From positions 1 through 10,500 of the forward strand of contig JBLIGW010000035.1 in assembly GCA_047635955.1 (NCBI GenBank): 10,500 bases of DNA, in the 5' to 3' direction. Position 1 is the first letter of the stretch; each line of letters begins with the position of its first letter. The notes under the pieces are model-generated. The model ran no database searches and had not been told where the DNA came from. It worked only from the letters and a program-made list of their open reading frames with translations. Shown here in pieces: positions 1 to 7,118 of the stretch. A program made the translations under genes and the position numbers. Origin of the DNA: WFTC01 sp047635955. Lineage in GTDB: Bacteria > Patescibacteriota > Gracilibacteria > UBA1369 > 2-02-FULL-48-14.

Positions 1-1
1 T

Positions 2-1423
2 TTAAATGACGAAATCTTCGGCGGAGATCATTCAAAAACAGACACCTTTATGGCTAAGGTTCATAAGTTTTTAGATGAAAACATGAAGGATTCTATGTTG
101 CCAATACACTTTTCTGTTAAAGGTGGATTTTTGTTAGTTGAGAGTTGGACAGATAATGAAGCGCGAGATGAAATCTTAAAAACATTTGAGCAAAAAGTGA
201 ATGAAATTTTAGTGGGCTACTTGTCAGAATTGAGTAAGGAAGATGAAGAACATTATCGAGCAATGTTAGATAAGTATTGTAAGACACCAGTTCGATTTAG
301 TTATGGTTCTGCTGATTGGCCTGAGGGTGATTTGGATATGGAAGGAGCAGCACAAACCATCGCACTCACAACGGGAATGCTCAAATTGGCTATTTCTCGT
401 AGGGGTGGTAGGCGATCACCAGATCATGAAGATGAGTCTACTCGTCGTGTAGAGGTTTTAAGCCTTACTACAAGCGAATATATTGAAAAGCTTAAGAAAG
501 GGCTGCAGATGAGTTTCGGCCGGGCCCTTGCAGTATATTCTTATGCTAAGGCGCATGAAAATGAAGCAAAGCTTAAAGCTTTTGCTGTGAAGCCAGGTGA
601 TCCAGTTTCAAGCTTTATTCTTCTAGGTTCGGAAGCCTTCTCTGCACTTAGAAAGGGACAGTTTGATCACTCTATCTTGGATGGGTTTACTCAAGAAGAA
701 AAGCACACACTTAATGCTTACAGAAAAGCAGTGAATAGTTTGGACGTCCTAACGGCATATACAAAAGACACTCAAGAAGGATATTTTGAGGGAGTTAAGT
801 ATCTGGTGGATCGTATTCACCATGAAGACGTGGAAGCTATGAAGCAATTAGCACGGGTTTCACATAAAGACCCTGTGCTACATGAAAGGAAAGGAAGGGT
901 AACTGAAGTGGATGAGCATTGTATTGTAACTAAAGCAGAATTAGCTAAAGTCTTTAGTGACGTGGCTGAAACTGAGAACAGTCAAATTATTTGTTTGGAC
1001 CTTATTGCCTTTGGTTATTTGAATCACATTGCCTTGGCAGAACTGGTTCCTCAGATTTTAAAAGCAAAAACAAAGGAAGAGGTTCTAGACTTGTTGAGCT
1101 GTCCTTTGGATAAAGCTAATATACAACTCAATCGTTTCCGTAGAGAGATCAAAGTTCTGATTGGTGAAACAGGATTAATTGAGGGCGACGGAGGGGATGA
1201 ACTTACTATTTATAAATGGGGTGGTGGTGAGTGGAATACAACAGAGCTTGCAGGTCTATTGATTCGTTCAGCTGGCTTCACCATTGACGGGGTAATTCTT
1301 GCAGAAAATCGCATGACTGCTTTAGCGCAAATATTAGAGCTTGGAGATCGTGAACATGCTCAAATTAAGTTAGGCATATCACAGAATCCAGTGCGTCAAG
1401 CGTTTCCCAAGCCACAATCTTGA
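2..1423 (+). CDS. Hypothetical protein, 5' end beyond the window
   Basis: I do not recognise this protein. The reading frame is open to the left edge. The first in-frame ATG is at 50, giving 457 residues, but 16 sense codons precede it and read like ordinary protein. No ribosome binding site or -10 box lies before position 50, so the true start is probably outside the window. The product looks soluble and mostly helical, rich in Lys and Glu, with no signal peptide or membrane segment. From the ATG at 50, an acidic/basic N-terminal half leads to a basic patch (RRGGRRS, residues 117-123) and a TSEYIEKLKK helix start near 141. A Gly-rich WGGGEW segment lies near residue 390. The TGA stop at 1421-1423 is followed by a small gene 48 bases on. 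No catalytic motif is evident, and no function is proposed. Confidence 0.7.
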   Translation, partial: LNDEIFGGDHSKTDTFMAKVHKFLDENMKDSMLPIHFSVKGGFLLVESWTDNEARDEILKTFEQKVNEILVGYLSELSKEDEEHYRAMLDKYCKTPVRFSYGSADWPEGDLDMEGAAQTIALTTGMLKLAISRRGGRRSPDHEDESTRRVEVLSLTTSEYIEKLKKGLQMSFGRALAVYSYAKAHENEAKLKAFAVKPGDPVSSFILLGSEAFSALRKGQFDHSILDGFTQEEKHTLNAYRKAVNSLDVLTAYTKDTQEGYFEGVKYLVDRIHHEDVEAMKQLARVSHKDPVLHERKGRVTEVDEHCIVTKAELAKVFSDVAETENSQIICLDLIAFGYLNHIALAELVPQILKAKTKEEVLDLLSCPLDKANIQLNRFRREIKVLIGETGLIEGDGGDELTIYKWGGGEWNTTELAGLLIRSAGFTIDGVILAENRMTALAQILELGDREHAQIKLGISQNPVRQAFPKPQS

Positions 1424-1459
1424 CAAGCTGTAACTAAACAAGGATGGTGTTAAGTACCT

Positions 1460-1465
1460 TATAAA
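1460..1465 (+). promoter_or_regulatory. -10 box of a probable leaderless promoter
   Basis: TATAAA lies six bases before the ATG at 1472, so transcription would start at or next to the start codon. A perfect TTGACA at 1420-1425 overlaps the stop of the previous gene, but it is 34 bases from this -10 box and cannot be its normal -35 partner. No good -35 is seen at 16-18 bases. Confidence 0.5.
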
Positions 1466-1471
1466 GAAACA

Positions 1472-1657
1472 ATGCCTAACTCATCATCTCGTATGCAGAC
1501 AGACAGTTTATCTGGTCCAGAGATTCTTGATAAGAGGCAGATTGTGCTTAGTCATGATGAAGCACAAAGGGTAGATCAACTTCCTCGTGACACGTCAGAA
1601 TATATTCAAAAGATAGCTGCCGCCTGTCTTGCAGCCCTTGTTGATGGTGCTCTCTAA
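1472..1657 (+). CDS. Small hypothetical protein, 61 residues
   Basis: This is an unrecognised small soluble protein with no signal peptide. It has a Ser-rich N-terminus, a charged middle (KRQIVLSHDEAQRVDQ, residues 21-36) and a C-terminal Ala-rich helix (residues 47-60). The TATAAA box six bases before the ATG supports it as a real gene. The segment TSEYIQK (residues 41-47) resembles TSEYIEK in the preceding larger protein (residues 141-147), also at nucleotide level, so the two may be distantly related or share a small interaction helix. There is no ribosome binding site. Its TAA stop overlaps the stop of the convergent arsC-like gene by four bases. It could be a spurious ORF, but the promoter and position argue otherwise. 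Confidence 0.5.
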   Translation: MPNSSSRMQTDSLSGPEILDKRQIVLSHDEAQRVDQLPRDTSEYIQKIAAACLAALVDGAL

Positions 1658-2007
1658 ATCAGTTTCATAACATTTTCTGGCGGTCTCCCCAGTATCGCTT
1701 TTTTCCCATCTTTCACTACGATGGGTCGTTCGATGAGTTTTGGGTTTGATGCCAAAAGCTCAAGCACTTGCTCGTCGCTAATCTCATCAGTTTTTAAGCC
1801 AAGGGCTTTGAAATCTGAGTCTTTGGTTCGAGTGAATTCAATGGGTCGCATTCCAAGCAGTTTAGCTAGGTTTGCCAGTTCCTCTACGTTCGGTGGCGTT
1901 TCCAGATAGTAGATGGCTTTGGCTTTAATACCGGCTTCTTCAAGAAGGGCCAGTGTCTGTCTACTCTTGCTGCAACGAGAATTATGATAAATGACAAAGT
2001 CAGACAT
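1654..2007 (-). CDS. arsC: ArsC/Spx-family reductase (arsenate reductase-like)
   Basis: This is a 117-residue thioredoxin-fold protein of the ArsC/YffB/Spx family, full length for the group. The N-terminal HNSRCSKSR motif (residues 8-16) holds the single catalytic Cys12. Arg60, Arg94 (in LIERPIVV) and Arg108 (in LGRPPENV) sit where glutaredoxin-linked arsenate reductases carry the arginines that bind the oxyanion. This supports an enzyme that reduces arsenate to arsenite in the cytoplasm. Family members with the CSKSR form (YffB-like) have uncertain substrates, so arsenate specificity is not proven. There is no arsenite pump or ArsR here. The start lies 10 bases after the stop of the Mur fusion on the same strand, with no promoter or Shine-Dalgarno sequence in the gap, so the two are probably co-transcribed. 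Its tail overlaps the convergent small gene by four bases. Confidence 0.85.
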   Translation of the reverse strand: MSDFVIYHNSRCSKSRQTLALLEEAGIKAKAIYYLETPPNVEELANLAKLLGMRPIEFTRTKDSDFKALGLKTDEISDEQVLELLASNPKLIERPIVVKDGKKAILGRPPENVMKLI

Positions 2008-2017
2008 GGTTTTGAGT

Positions 2018-4495
2018 TTATTTAAGGGCGTTCACATAGCGTTGAAACTGCGCTCCTTTATCTTTGTAATTCTTGAAAATACTGTAACTAGGTGAAGCCA
2101 TGGACAGCAAACATAGCCGTCCTTCCTCCGTATTTTCTGAAGCCCAGTTCACTGCGTCTTCCATACTTTTAGTTTCAAAGATCTGAGGTGTGTAGTCAGT
2201 AGGCCATGCTTTTTGAATAGCAGGTCCTGAATCAGGGAAAAGAATCACATTGGCAACTTTTTGATCTGCCAGTTCTTGACCCAATTCTTTGAAGTCATAA
2301 CCACGGTCTAATCCACCAAGGAAAATAGTGCCAATTTGCCCTTTGTAGGTCCGCAGGGCGGCGAGTGTTCCTTGAGGAGTAGTTGCATTCGCATCATCGA
2401 CATAAGTCACGCCTTGGTACTCTCTCACCACTTCCAGCCGATGTGGCAGTACTTTAAAGCTAGCGATGGTTTTATCCACGGTTTCTTTGTCTAATTCTAG
2501 AACATGAGCGGCAGTACGAACCAAGGCAATGTTGTCCTGATTGTGTGCTCCTGGAAGCAGGGCTTCGGTGGTTTTATATTTATTGATTCCTAGTCGCAGC
2601 GCCTGAGTGGATAGCTGGTCAATCGCGCTGTATTTTTTGTGGTAAATTAAAACATCATCAGGCCCTTGTTTCTCTGTAACTCGAGCTTTGGCTGTGCTGT
2701 AATTCTCAAAGCTTCCGTGGTAGTCCAAGTGGTCAGGAAAGAGACAAGTAAAGATCGCAATTTTAGGCTTAATCCAGGTGTGTTCCAGTTGATAACTAGA
2801 CAGTTCAGCAACAAAAAAAGTATCTTTCTTTTCTGCATGATTAAGCATGGGTTCCCCAATATTCCCCACTAAAACTACGGGTTTTTTCATGGCTTCTAAA
2901 ACGGCTGCCATCAGACTAGCTGTAGTACTCTTACCTTTTGATCCAGTCACCGCAATCACCGTATTACTAGGGTCCAGTTGATCAAAAAAGATCTGAGTTG
3001 CAGAAGTAATTCTGTCTTTGTGTTTGATAAGTTCATCGTTCCAAGGAATCCCTGGAGACTTAATGATCATGTCATAATGAGGAAGTGCATCTAGGTAGTC
3101 TTCACCTATATGTCCAGTTATCCCATCAGCGAGTTCAATTTGGTTTTGGTCGGCAACCCCAATTTCAGCTTTAGGATAAGTTTTTTTTAAATATTCAAAA
3201 GTGCTTTTCCCTTCTTTCCCAAATCCAAGCACAAGAAATTTATGAGTGAAGCAATCAAGAAATCGAGCAGGCAGCAAATGTTCTTTATGAAAAACCATGA
3301 GGTCTTCCCTGTCGACTTTGAATTCAGATTCGCTCGCCCAGTTGAGTGCCGTTTTCACTTCGTCAGGAGTTCCTACACATTCAAACGGTTTGAAGTTTGC
3401 TTCTCCAATGAGTTCTGAATAAAGGGTCTTTAGCTTTTTATCTTTCAGGAGATCTTTCCCAAATATTTCAACGAGACGTTCTCGGTTCATGAATGGTGAC
3501 AAAATGGCAAAAACAAATGCACACTTTGGACACTCACCGCACCATCTGGTTTCCATTCCTTCCCCTTTGATTTTAAAGTTTCTATTACAACTGGTCGCCA
3601 CATGGTGGTATTCCGTGAGCGCCACATATTCTTTGGCAATCCGTAATTCAAACCAAGGTCGAAGTAGACTGAAAACTTTGAGGCTAGGTGTGAGAAATTG
3701 AAACAAGTAGCCACTGAGATCTTGTTCGAATTCAAGACTTTTGCTGTATTGATGATTCACAACCATGTCATGCAGCTTCACGTTCCCATAATTTGAACTG
3801 GCTTCATTCGCAAAAACTACCGTATCAAAATCATAAAGTAGAGCCATTAGCACGGATAGAAAGCTGACATAAGCCGTGATTGGAATGTGTCCATTCATCG
3901 CTCCTGCCGCGTTCAGTTCAAAAAGCTTTTCAGAAAGCGTGCGTTTAACAATAATTAATTCCTTCCCCATGACCGCTGCCACATCTTTAGTGACTTGGTG
4001 ACCTCCCATATTGAAAACTTCAAAATCTAGGGATGCTTTTTTTAGTAATTCACAGGCAACAATAGAGTCCTTTCCTCCTCCGAGTGGAACGAGACTTCGC
4101 TTCTTTAATTCAACTTCAAAAGCTTGGCTTTGAAAACCAGGCGTAACAGGGAAATTCACTAAATTTCGGAAATCTAGCTCATTTTCATAGAAAAACTCTC
4201 CCAGTCCTTGAGTATAAAGTTTATTCCAAAAGTAGGCTTCATTCTCACTGAGAGCCCCAGATTTGACCACAATTTCCTTTGGACAGTGCGCTTTGTAGTA
4301 ACTGATTCCACCTATCAAATGTAGATTGAATAAAGCCCTATCTAACAGGTTGGAATCTAGTGTTTTCCACTCCTCTTCTGGCAGTGAAATGACCTCTTCA
4401 AATTGGACGTCATCGTCTAAGCCATAACGGAGTCGAATTTCACGCGAATCTGCGTCTAATTCGTAGGAATCGAAGATAAAGGTTTTTGGGTCCAT
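2018..4495 (-). CDS. murL-murD: MurL-MurD fusion: UDP-MurNAc-L-Ala-L-Glu epimerase plus Mur ligase
   Basis: This 825-residue cytoplasmic protein joins two peptidoglycan-precursor enzymes. Residues 1 to about 410 match MurL, which epimerises the terminal L-Glu of UDP-MurNAc-L-Ala-L-Glu in an ATP-dependent reaction. Visible MurL features are ISYYKAHCP (64-72), GLGEFFYENELD (97-108), the PP-loop-like GGGKDS (139-144), NGHIPITA (201-208), VNHQYSKSLEFE (246-257) and a cysteine cluster WCGECPKC (318-325). Residues about 418-825 are a complete MurD-type ligase: N-terminal GFGKEGKST (424-432), ATP loop TGSKGKSTT (517-525), ELSSYQLE (564-571), PDHLDYH (587-593), HRLE (685-688) and DDANATTP (700-707). 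In Xanthomonas, separate MurD2 and MurL add L-Glu and then invert it, replacing glutamate racemase; here both steps would be on one chain. I start at ATG 4493-4495, because the upstream in-frame ATG at 4561 would overlap the divergent gene and precede the family's usual N-terminus. arsC-like follows by 10 bases. Confidence 0.9.
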   Translation of the reverse strand: MDPKTFIFDSYELDADSREIRLRYGLDDDVQFEEVISLPEEEWKTLDSNLLDRALFNLHLIGGISYYKAHCPKEIVVKSGALSENEAYFWNKLYTQGLGEFFYENELDFRNLVNFPVTPGFQSQAFEVELKKRSLVPLGGGKDSIVACELLKKASLDFEVFNMGGHQVTKDVAAVMGKELIIVKRTLSEKLFELNAAGAMNGHIPITAYVSFLSVLMALLYDFDTVVFANEASSNYGNVKLHDMVVNHQYSKSLEFEQDLSGYLFQFLTPSLKVFSLLRPWFELRIAKEYVALTEYHHVATSCNRNFKIKGEGMETRWCGECPKCAFVFAILSPFMNRERLVEIFGKDLLKDKKLKTLYSELIGEANFKPFECVGTPDEVKTALNWASESEFKVDREDLMVFHKEHLLPARFLDCFTHKFLVLGFGKEGKSTFEYLKKTYPKAEIGVADQNQIELADGITGHIGEDYLDALPHYDMIIKSPGIPWNDELIKHKDRITSATQIFFDQLDPSNTVIAVTGSKGKSTTASLMAAVLEAMKKPVVLVGNIGEPMLNHAEKKDTFFVAELSSYQLEHTWIKPKIAIFTCLFPDHLDYHGSFENYSTAKARVTEKQGPDDVLIYHKKYSAIDQLSTQALRLGINKYKTTEALLPGAHNQDNIALVRTAAHVLELDKETVDKTIASFKVLPHRLEVVREYQGVTYVDDANATTPQGTLAALRTYKGQIGTIFLGGLDRGYDFKELGQELADQKVANVILFPDSGPAIQKAWPTDYTPQIFETKSMEDAVNWASENTEEGRLCLLSMASPSYSIFKNYKDKGAQFQRYVNALK

Positions 4496-4499
4496 ATCA

Positions 4500-4528
4500 T
4501 TGAGATTCAACCTGAAATAAGGTATAAT
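4500..4528 (+). promoter_or_regulatory. Sigma70-type promoter of the channel gene
   Basis: TTGAGA (4500-4505), a 17-base spacer and a perfect TATAAT (4523-4528). The expected start is near 4535, leaving a leader of only about 15 bases before the ATG at 4550, with no Shine-Dalgarno sequence. It lies in the short divergent gap before the Mur fusion. A weaker minus-strand -10 (TATACC, complement of roughly 4520-4525) overlaps it, so the two promoters may compete. Confidence 0.75.
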
Positions 4529-4549
4529 GTAAAGATAACTAAAGCAGAT

Positions 4550-5305
4550 ATGGACTTCCAAGAAGCAATTCGAAAAATTGAAGAACGAGGCGATTTCAAT
4601 CGCTACGCTGAAGTGAGGCCTATCTTTGTGGATAGATTGGACGAACTACGTCCCGGAGACCACACCGAACGTGGGATTTGTAATTACTATCTTTTGGCCA
4701 GTTATTTGAAAGCTCAGTTGGTGCATGAAACCGCAGAAGCTATCAGTTATTACGAGGCCATGGACGATTCATTTATGCTGCAGCTAGAAGTTTATAGGGA
4801 TCAAAGTCATAAGTTCTCATGGTCAGAAATTCAAGATTTCTTCCGACTTATCGAGCGTTGTTACGGATCTTTGGAGTTCCTTTATTTGAAGCATGATTTC
4901 AAAATACGAAAAGCCAAAGCTCACTTGCGAAAAATGGAGTTCCGTAAAGATGGACACTTCTTTAATCGAGAATATTGGTCATGGTTTGAGTACAAGGTTT
5001 TAGAAATCACGTCGCTCTACACCACTAGTATTGTGCGTTGGGCAACGACTACTTTTGGCTTTGCCGTTTTCATGGCATGTTTTTATGCAGGTTTGGATCA
5101 GGTGGTTCAAGAAAGCATGCGTACCATCGCAGCTCCAGCTCCATGGTACGATTATCTTTATTTTTCGGTAATGACAATGACCACCGTTGGATTTGGAGAC
5201 ATTACGCCTGTCTTTTCTTTAGCAAAACTAGGAGCCACTTTTGAAGCCTTCCTTGGATTCCTTATGCTGGGTATCTTTATCTCATTGATTCAGAAAAAAC
5301 TTTAA
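4550..5305 (+). CDS. Two-helix potassium channel-like membrane protein
   Basis: This 251-residue protein has a C-terminal ion-channel pore (Ion_trans_2 type). The filter motif TMTTVGFGDITP (residues 209-220) contains TVGFGD, the potassium selectivity signature. It is flanked by a first membrane helix at about 162-181 and a second at about 226-247. The first roughly 155 residues are soluble, helical and charged, with many aromatic residues. They may form a helical-repeat cytoplasmic domain, which I cannot assign to a family. Unlike KtrB/TrkH, only one pore motif is present, so a tetramer is expected. The usual C-terminal RCK/TrkA gating domain is absent; the chain stops three residues after the second helix, so gating would have to come from the N-terminal domain. 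It has its own promoter at 4500-4528 and ends at a terminator. Confidence 0.85.
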   Translation: MDFQEAIRKIEERGDFNRYAEVRPIFVDRLDELRPGDHTERGICNYYLLASYLKAQLVHETAEAISYYEAMDDSFMLQLEVYRDQSHKFSWSEIQDFFRLIERCYGSLEFLYLKHDFKIRKAKAHLRKMEFRKDGHFFNREYWSWFEYKVLEITSLYTTSIVRWATTTFGFAVFMACFYAGLDQVVQESMRTIAAPAPWYDYLYFSVMTMTTVGFGDITPVFSLAKLGATFEAFLGFLMLGIFISLIQKKL

Positions 5306-5306
5306 C

Positions 5307-5341
5307 AAAAAAAGGAACCACCACTCCGAGGTCCCTTTTTT
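5307..5341. terminator. Bidirectional intrinsic terminator
   Basis: Six A plus GGAACC (5308-5319) pairs with GGTCCC plus six T (5330-5341), with one A/C mismatch and a 10-base loop. The A run on one side and T run on the other make it work on both strands. It serves the channel gene (stop at 5305) and the convergent regulator gene (stop at 5361). Confidence 0.85.
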
Positions 5342-5360
5342 AAATTGTCTTGAAGTCCTC

Positions 5361-6014
5361 CTATCCTTGCAACAATAGCCAAAGCAATGGTTGCAACGCT
5401 AAGAGACCAAAAAGTAAACCGATATAGATGTTCTTGTTCAATCGTTCTGCTTTAATCTCTTGCTCGAGCATATCTAGAGCTTCTTCCTGACGTTTAACTT
5501 TAGTACCGACCACTACTTCGTTTTCACGAAGTTGATCAGACTTAGCTTGGAAATCAAGGAGAGGCACAGAATGCTTCATTTGCGTTTCAATTTGTCCAAG
5601 ACGGTAGTTCGCGGCTTCCAACTTATTGTGGTACTCGCGGATCTCTCGTCGAGACAGTCCGTAAAGTTCTTCAAACACTTCCTCGCGAGCATCCGTCTTT
5701 TTGACGATTGCTTTGCTAGTAGCAGGAGCAGGTGTTTCTTCAACAGCTCCCGTTGTTCCATCTATAACGGTTTGGGCACTGTCTATATGTCGGTGTGCTC
5801 TTCCCTCAACCGACGGAGAAGCTCCGTGCATGTTTTGGAATTTAGAGACTTTAAGATTCTGAAGCTCTTCTTCGTTTAGAAGAATGGCTCCGCCTTTCTT
5901 TCGTGCTGACAACTTTTTAGCTCGAATGTATCGGTCGATTGTACGAGCAGATACGTCGAGTAAAGTCGAAGCTTGTTTACGGGTAACCGTAAATTTGTTT
6001 GTAGTGGCTAGCAT
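5361..6014 (-). CDS. Membrane-anchored helix-turn-helix regulator
   Basis: This is a 217-residue protein in three parts. Residues about 7-55 form a MerR/excisionase-like helix-turn-helix (TRKQASTLLDVSARTIDRYIRAKKL, with KKGGAILLNEEEL as the following wing/linker), so DNA binding is likely. Residues about 60-105 are a low-complexity linker rich in Ala, Thr and Pro. Residues about 110-193 are strongly charged, probably a coiled coil for dimerisation. The last 23 residues hold one hydrophobic helix (about 196-215, LLFGLLALQPLLWLLL), so the protein is tail-anchored in the membrane with its DNA-binding head in the cytoplasm. The gene has its own promoter with an inverted repeat in the spacer, and diverges from a membrane glycoside hydrolase gene it may control. 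The target and signal are unknown. Transcription ends at the shared terminator. Confidence 0.8.
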   Translation of the reverse strand: MLATTNKFTVTRKQASTLLDVSARTIDRYIRAKKLSARKKGGAILLNEEELQNLKVSKFQNMHGASPSVEGRAHRHIDSAQTVIDGTTGAVEETPAPATSKAIVKKTDAREEVFEELYGLSRREIREYHNKLEAANYRLGQIETQMKHSVPLLDFQAKSDQLRENEVVVGTKVKRQEEALDMLEQEIKAERLNKNIYIGLLFGLLALQPLLWLLLQG

Positions 6015-6033
6015 TGGCGTGGTGGCTAAAATG

Positions 6034-6062
6034 TCTATATTGATCTTATCAAAGCCTGTCTA
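6034..6062 (-). promoter_or_regulatory. Promoter of the membrane-anchored regulator
   Basis: On the minus strand TAGACA (6062-6057, five of six consensus bases), a 17-base spacer and TATAGA (6039-6034). The predicted start is near 6027, giving a leader of about 12 bases before the ATG at 6014. Confidence 0.6.
6040..6052. promoter_or_regulatory. Inverted repeat in the promoter spacer, candidate operator
   Basis: TTGAT-CTT-ATCAA, a perfect 5-bp inverted repeat with a 3-base centre, occupies most of the spacer between the -35 and -10 of the regulator promoter. MerR-type proteins act from this position. A single TTGAT also forms part of the -35 of the divergent hydrolase promoter (6098-6102). 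Confidence 0.5.
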
Positions 6063-6079
6063 CCTTGACTATAGTAAGG
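6063..6079. repeat. Near-perfect inverted repeat between divergent promoters
   Basis: CCTTGACT-AT-AGTAAGG pairs except for one unpaired G. It lies directly upstream of the regulator's -35 and between the two divergent promoters, so it could be a second protein-binding site. Confidence 0.35.
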
Positions 6080-6097
6080 GCTTGCGCCAAGTAAGAA

Positions 6098-6125
6098 TTG
6101 ATGAGAAAGCATACTCTGCTACAAT
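6098..6125 (+). promoter_or_regulatory. Leaderless promoter of the glycoside hydrolase gene
   Basis: TTGATG (6098-6103), a 16-base spacer and TACAAT (6120-6125). Six bases then separate the -10 from the ATG at 6132, so the transcript should begin at that A. The GTG at 6126 directly abuts the -10 and would be untranscribed, which decides the start. Confidence 0.65.
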
Positions 6126-6131
6126 GTGATC

Positions 6132-7118
6132 ATGTTCAAATGGGCTCAGCGCATTGCCAGAATATTGATTGTCTCCGTTACAGTCACTTTCCTTACTTTT
6201 GCCATTATTACGGCATGGTATGTCTTTGGTTTTCACAGTAGTAGTCGCCTAACTCCTCCTGAAGTTGCTTTTTGGATGCAACACAGTTGGGTTACCGCTG
6301 AGCATGAAAACTTTGTCGACCTTGCTCATGAATTGGACGCGCTGCCAGCAAGTTCACTCTACTTTCATGTGGGGCCAATTAATGAAGACGGAACACTGGC
6401 TGATGACTTAGAAATAAAGCCCGCCAATTTCAACACTCTACCAAGTACCAACTATGCATGGTTGGGGCAAATTCGTAGTAAAATTGAACTCAGTGACCCA
6501 GAGGTTAGAGCCACAATCATTTCAAGCGCCGAGTGGCTTTTGGATCAAGGCTTTGACGGGATTCATTTAGACATTGAACCCATACGTCCAGACGACACGG
6601 ATTTCCCGCTGCTTGTTCAGGAAATGAATGCAGCCTTGCCTGGCACTCCTATCTCAGTTGCAATGGATGAATGGCAGCCAGACCTAATCACTCAGATGGT
6701 GGCAAACTGGTACGACGTAAGTATTGTGAGCTACTGGAGTAGTGAACAGGTTGTAGCGCTTATGCCTTATGTGGATGAATTTGTGGTAATGACTTATGAC
6801 ACTGGTTTTCATGACCCAGCCTTCTTTAGCTGGTGGGTGGAGCAGCAAACCATTGCGCTTTCAAAACTGATGGATGACGACACAAAACTGCTCATTGCTT
6901 TGCCTGTCTACTCAGAAGGTAGTAACTTTGATCCAGAAGCAGAGAATATTGAAACGGGTCTCGTGGGTTACACTCGTGGCCTCACAAACCTTCGATCCAA
7001 TTCTGACAGTATTGATGGCATCGCTCTGTATCCTTATTGGGAGATGGATGAGGCCGAGTGGCAAGTTCTTAAAACTTACTTAGATTATGCAATTGATATT
7101 CCTGAATCAGTCGAATAA
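6132..7118 (+). CDS. Membrane-anchored GH18-like glycoside hydrolase
   Basis: This 328-residue protein starts at the leaderless ATG 6132. An in-frame GTG at 6126 adds two residues but lies upstream of the predicted transcript start. A basic N-terminus and one hydrophobic segment (about residues 8-32) form a signal anchor with no clear cleavage site, so the rest lies outside the membrane. DGIHLDIEP (142-150) matches the GH18 strand-4 motif DGxxxDxE, with Glu149 as the likely acid/base. VMTYD (219-223) fits the GH18 strand-6 MTYD region, and IDGIALYPYWEM (294-305) the last strand. The substrate may be chitin-like or peptidoglycan glycan (GlcNAc-containing), but it could be a non-classical TIM-barrel hydrolase. 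The gene runs into ybeY with a 32-base overlap. The divergent membrane-anchored regulator may control it. Confidence 0.75.
   Translation: MFKWAQRIARILIVSVTVTFLTFAIITAWYVFGFHSSSRLTPPEVAFWMQHSWVTAEHENFVDLAHELDALPASSLYFHVGPINEDGTLADDLEIKPANFNTLPSTNYAWLGQIRSKIELSDPEVRATIISSAEWLLDQGFDGIHLDIEPIRPDDTDFPLLVQEMNAALPGTPISVAMDEWQPDLITQMVANWYDVSIVSYWSSEQVVALMPYVDEFVVMTYDTGFHDPAFFSWWVEQQTIALSKLMDDDTKLLIALPVYSEGSNFDPEAENIETGLVGYTRGLTNLRSNSDSIDGIALYPYWEMDEAEWQVLKTYLDYAIDIPESVE

Noticed and set aside
1420..1425. Perfect TTGACA as -35 of the small gene
   Set aside because: It is 34 bases from the TATAAA box, and no -10 lies at 16-18 bases; probably chance overlap with a stop codon.
4496..4561. Upstream in-frame ATG at 4561 as start of the Mur fusion
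   Set aside because: It would overlap the divergent channel gene and its promoter, and the added 22 residues precede the normal MurL N-terminus.
5532..5879. 115-codon plus-strand ORF
   Set aside because: It is the antisense shadow of the membrane-anchored regulator gene, with no promoter and Ser/Arg/Phe-rich noise-like sequence.
5884..6129. 81-codon plus-strand ORF ending with the ATG region of the hydrolase
   Set aside because: It lies opposite the helix-turn-helix coding sequence and across the divergent promoters, with no recognisable protein features.
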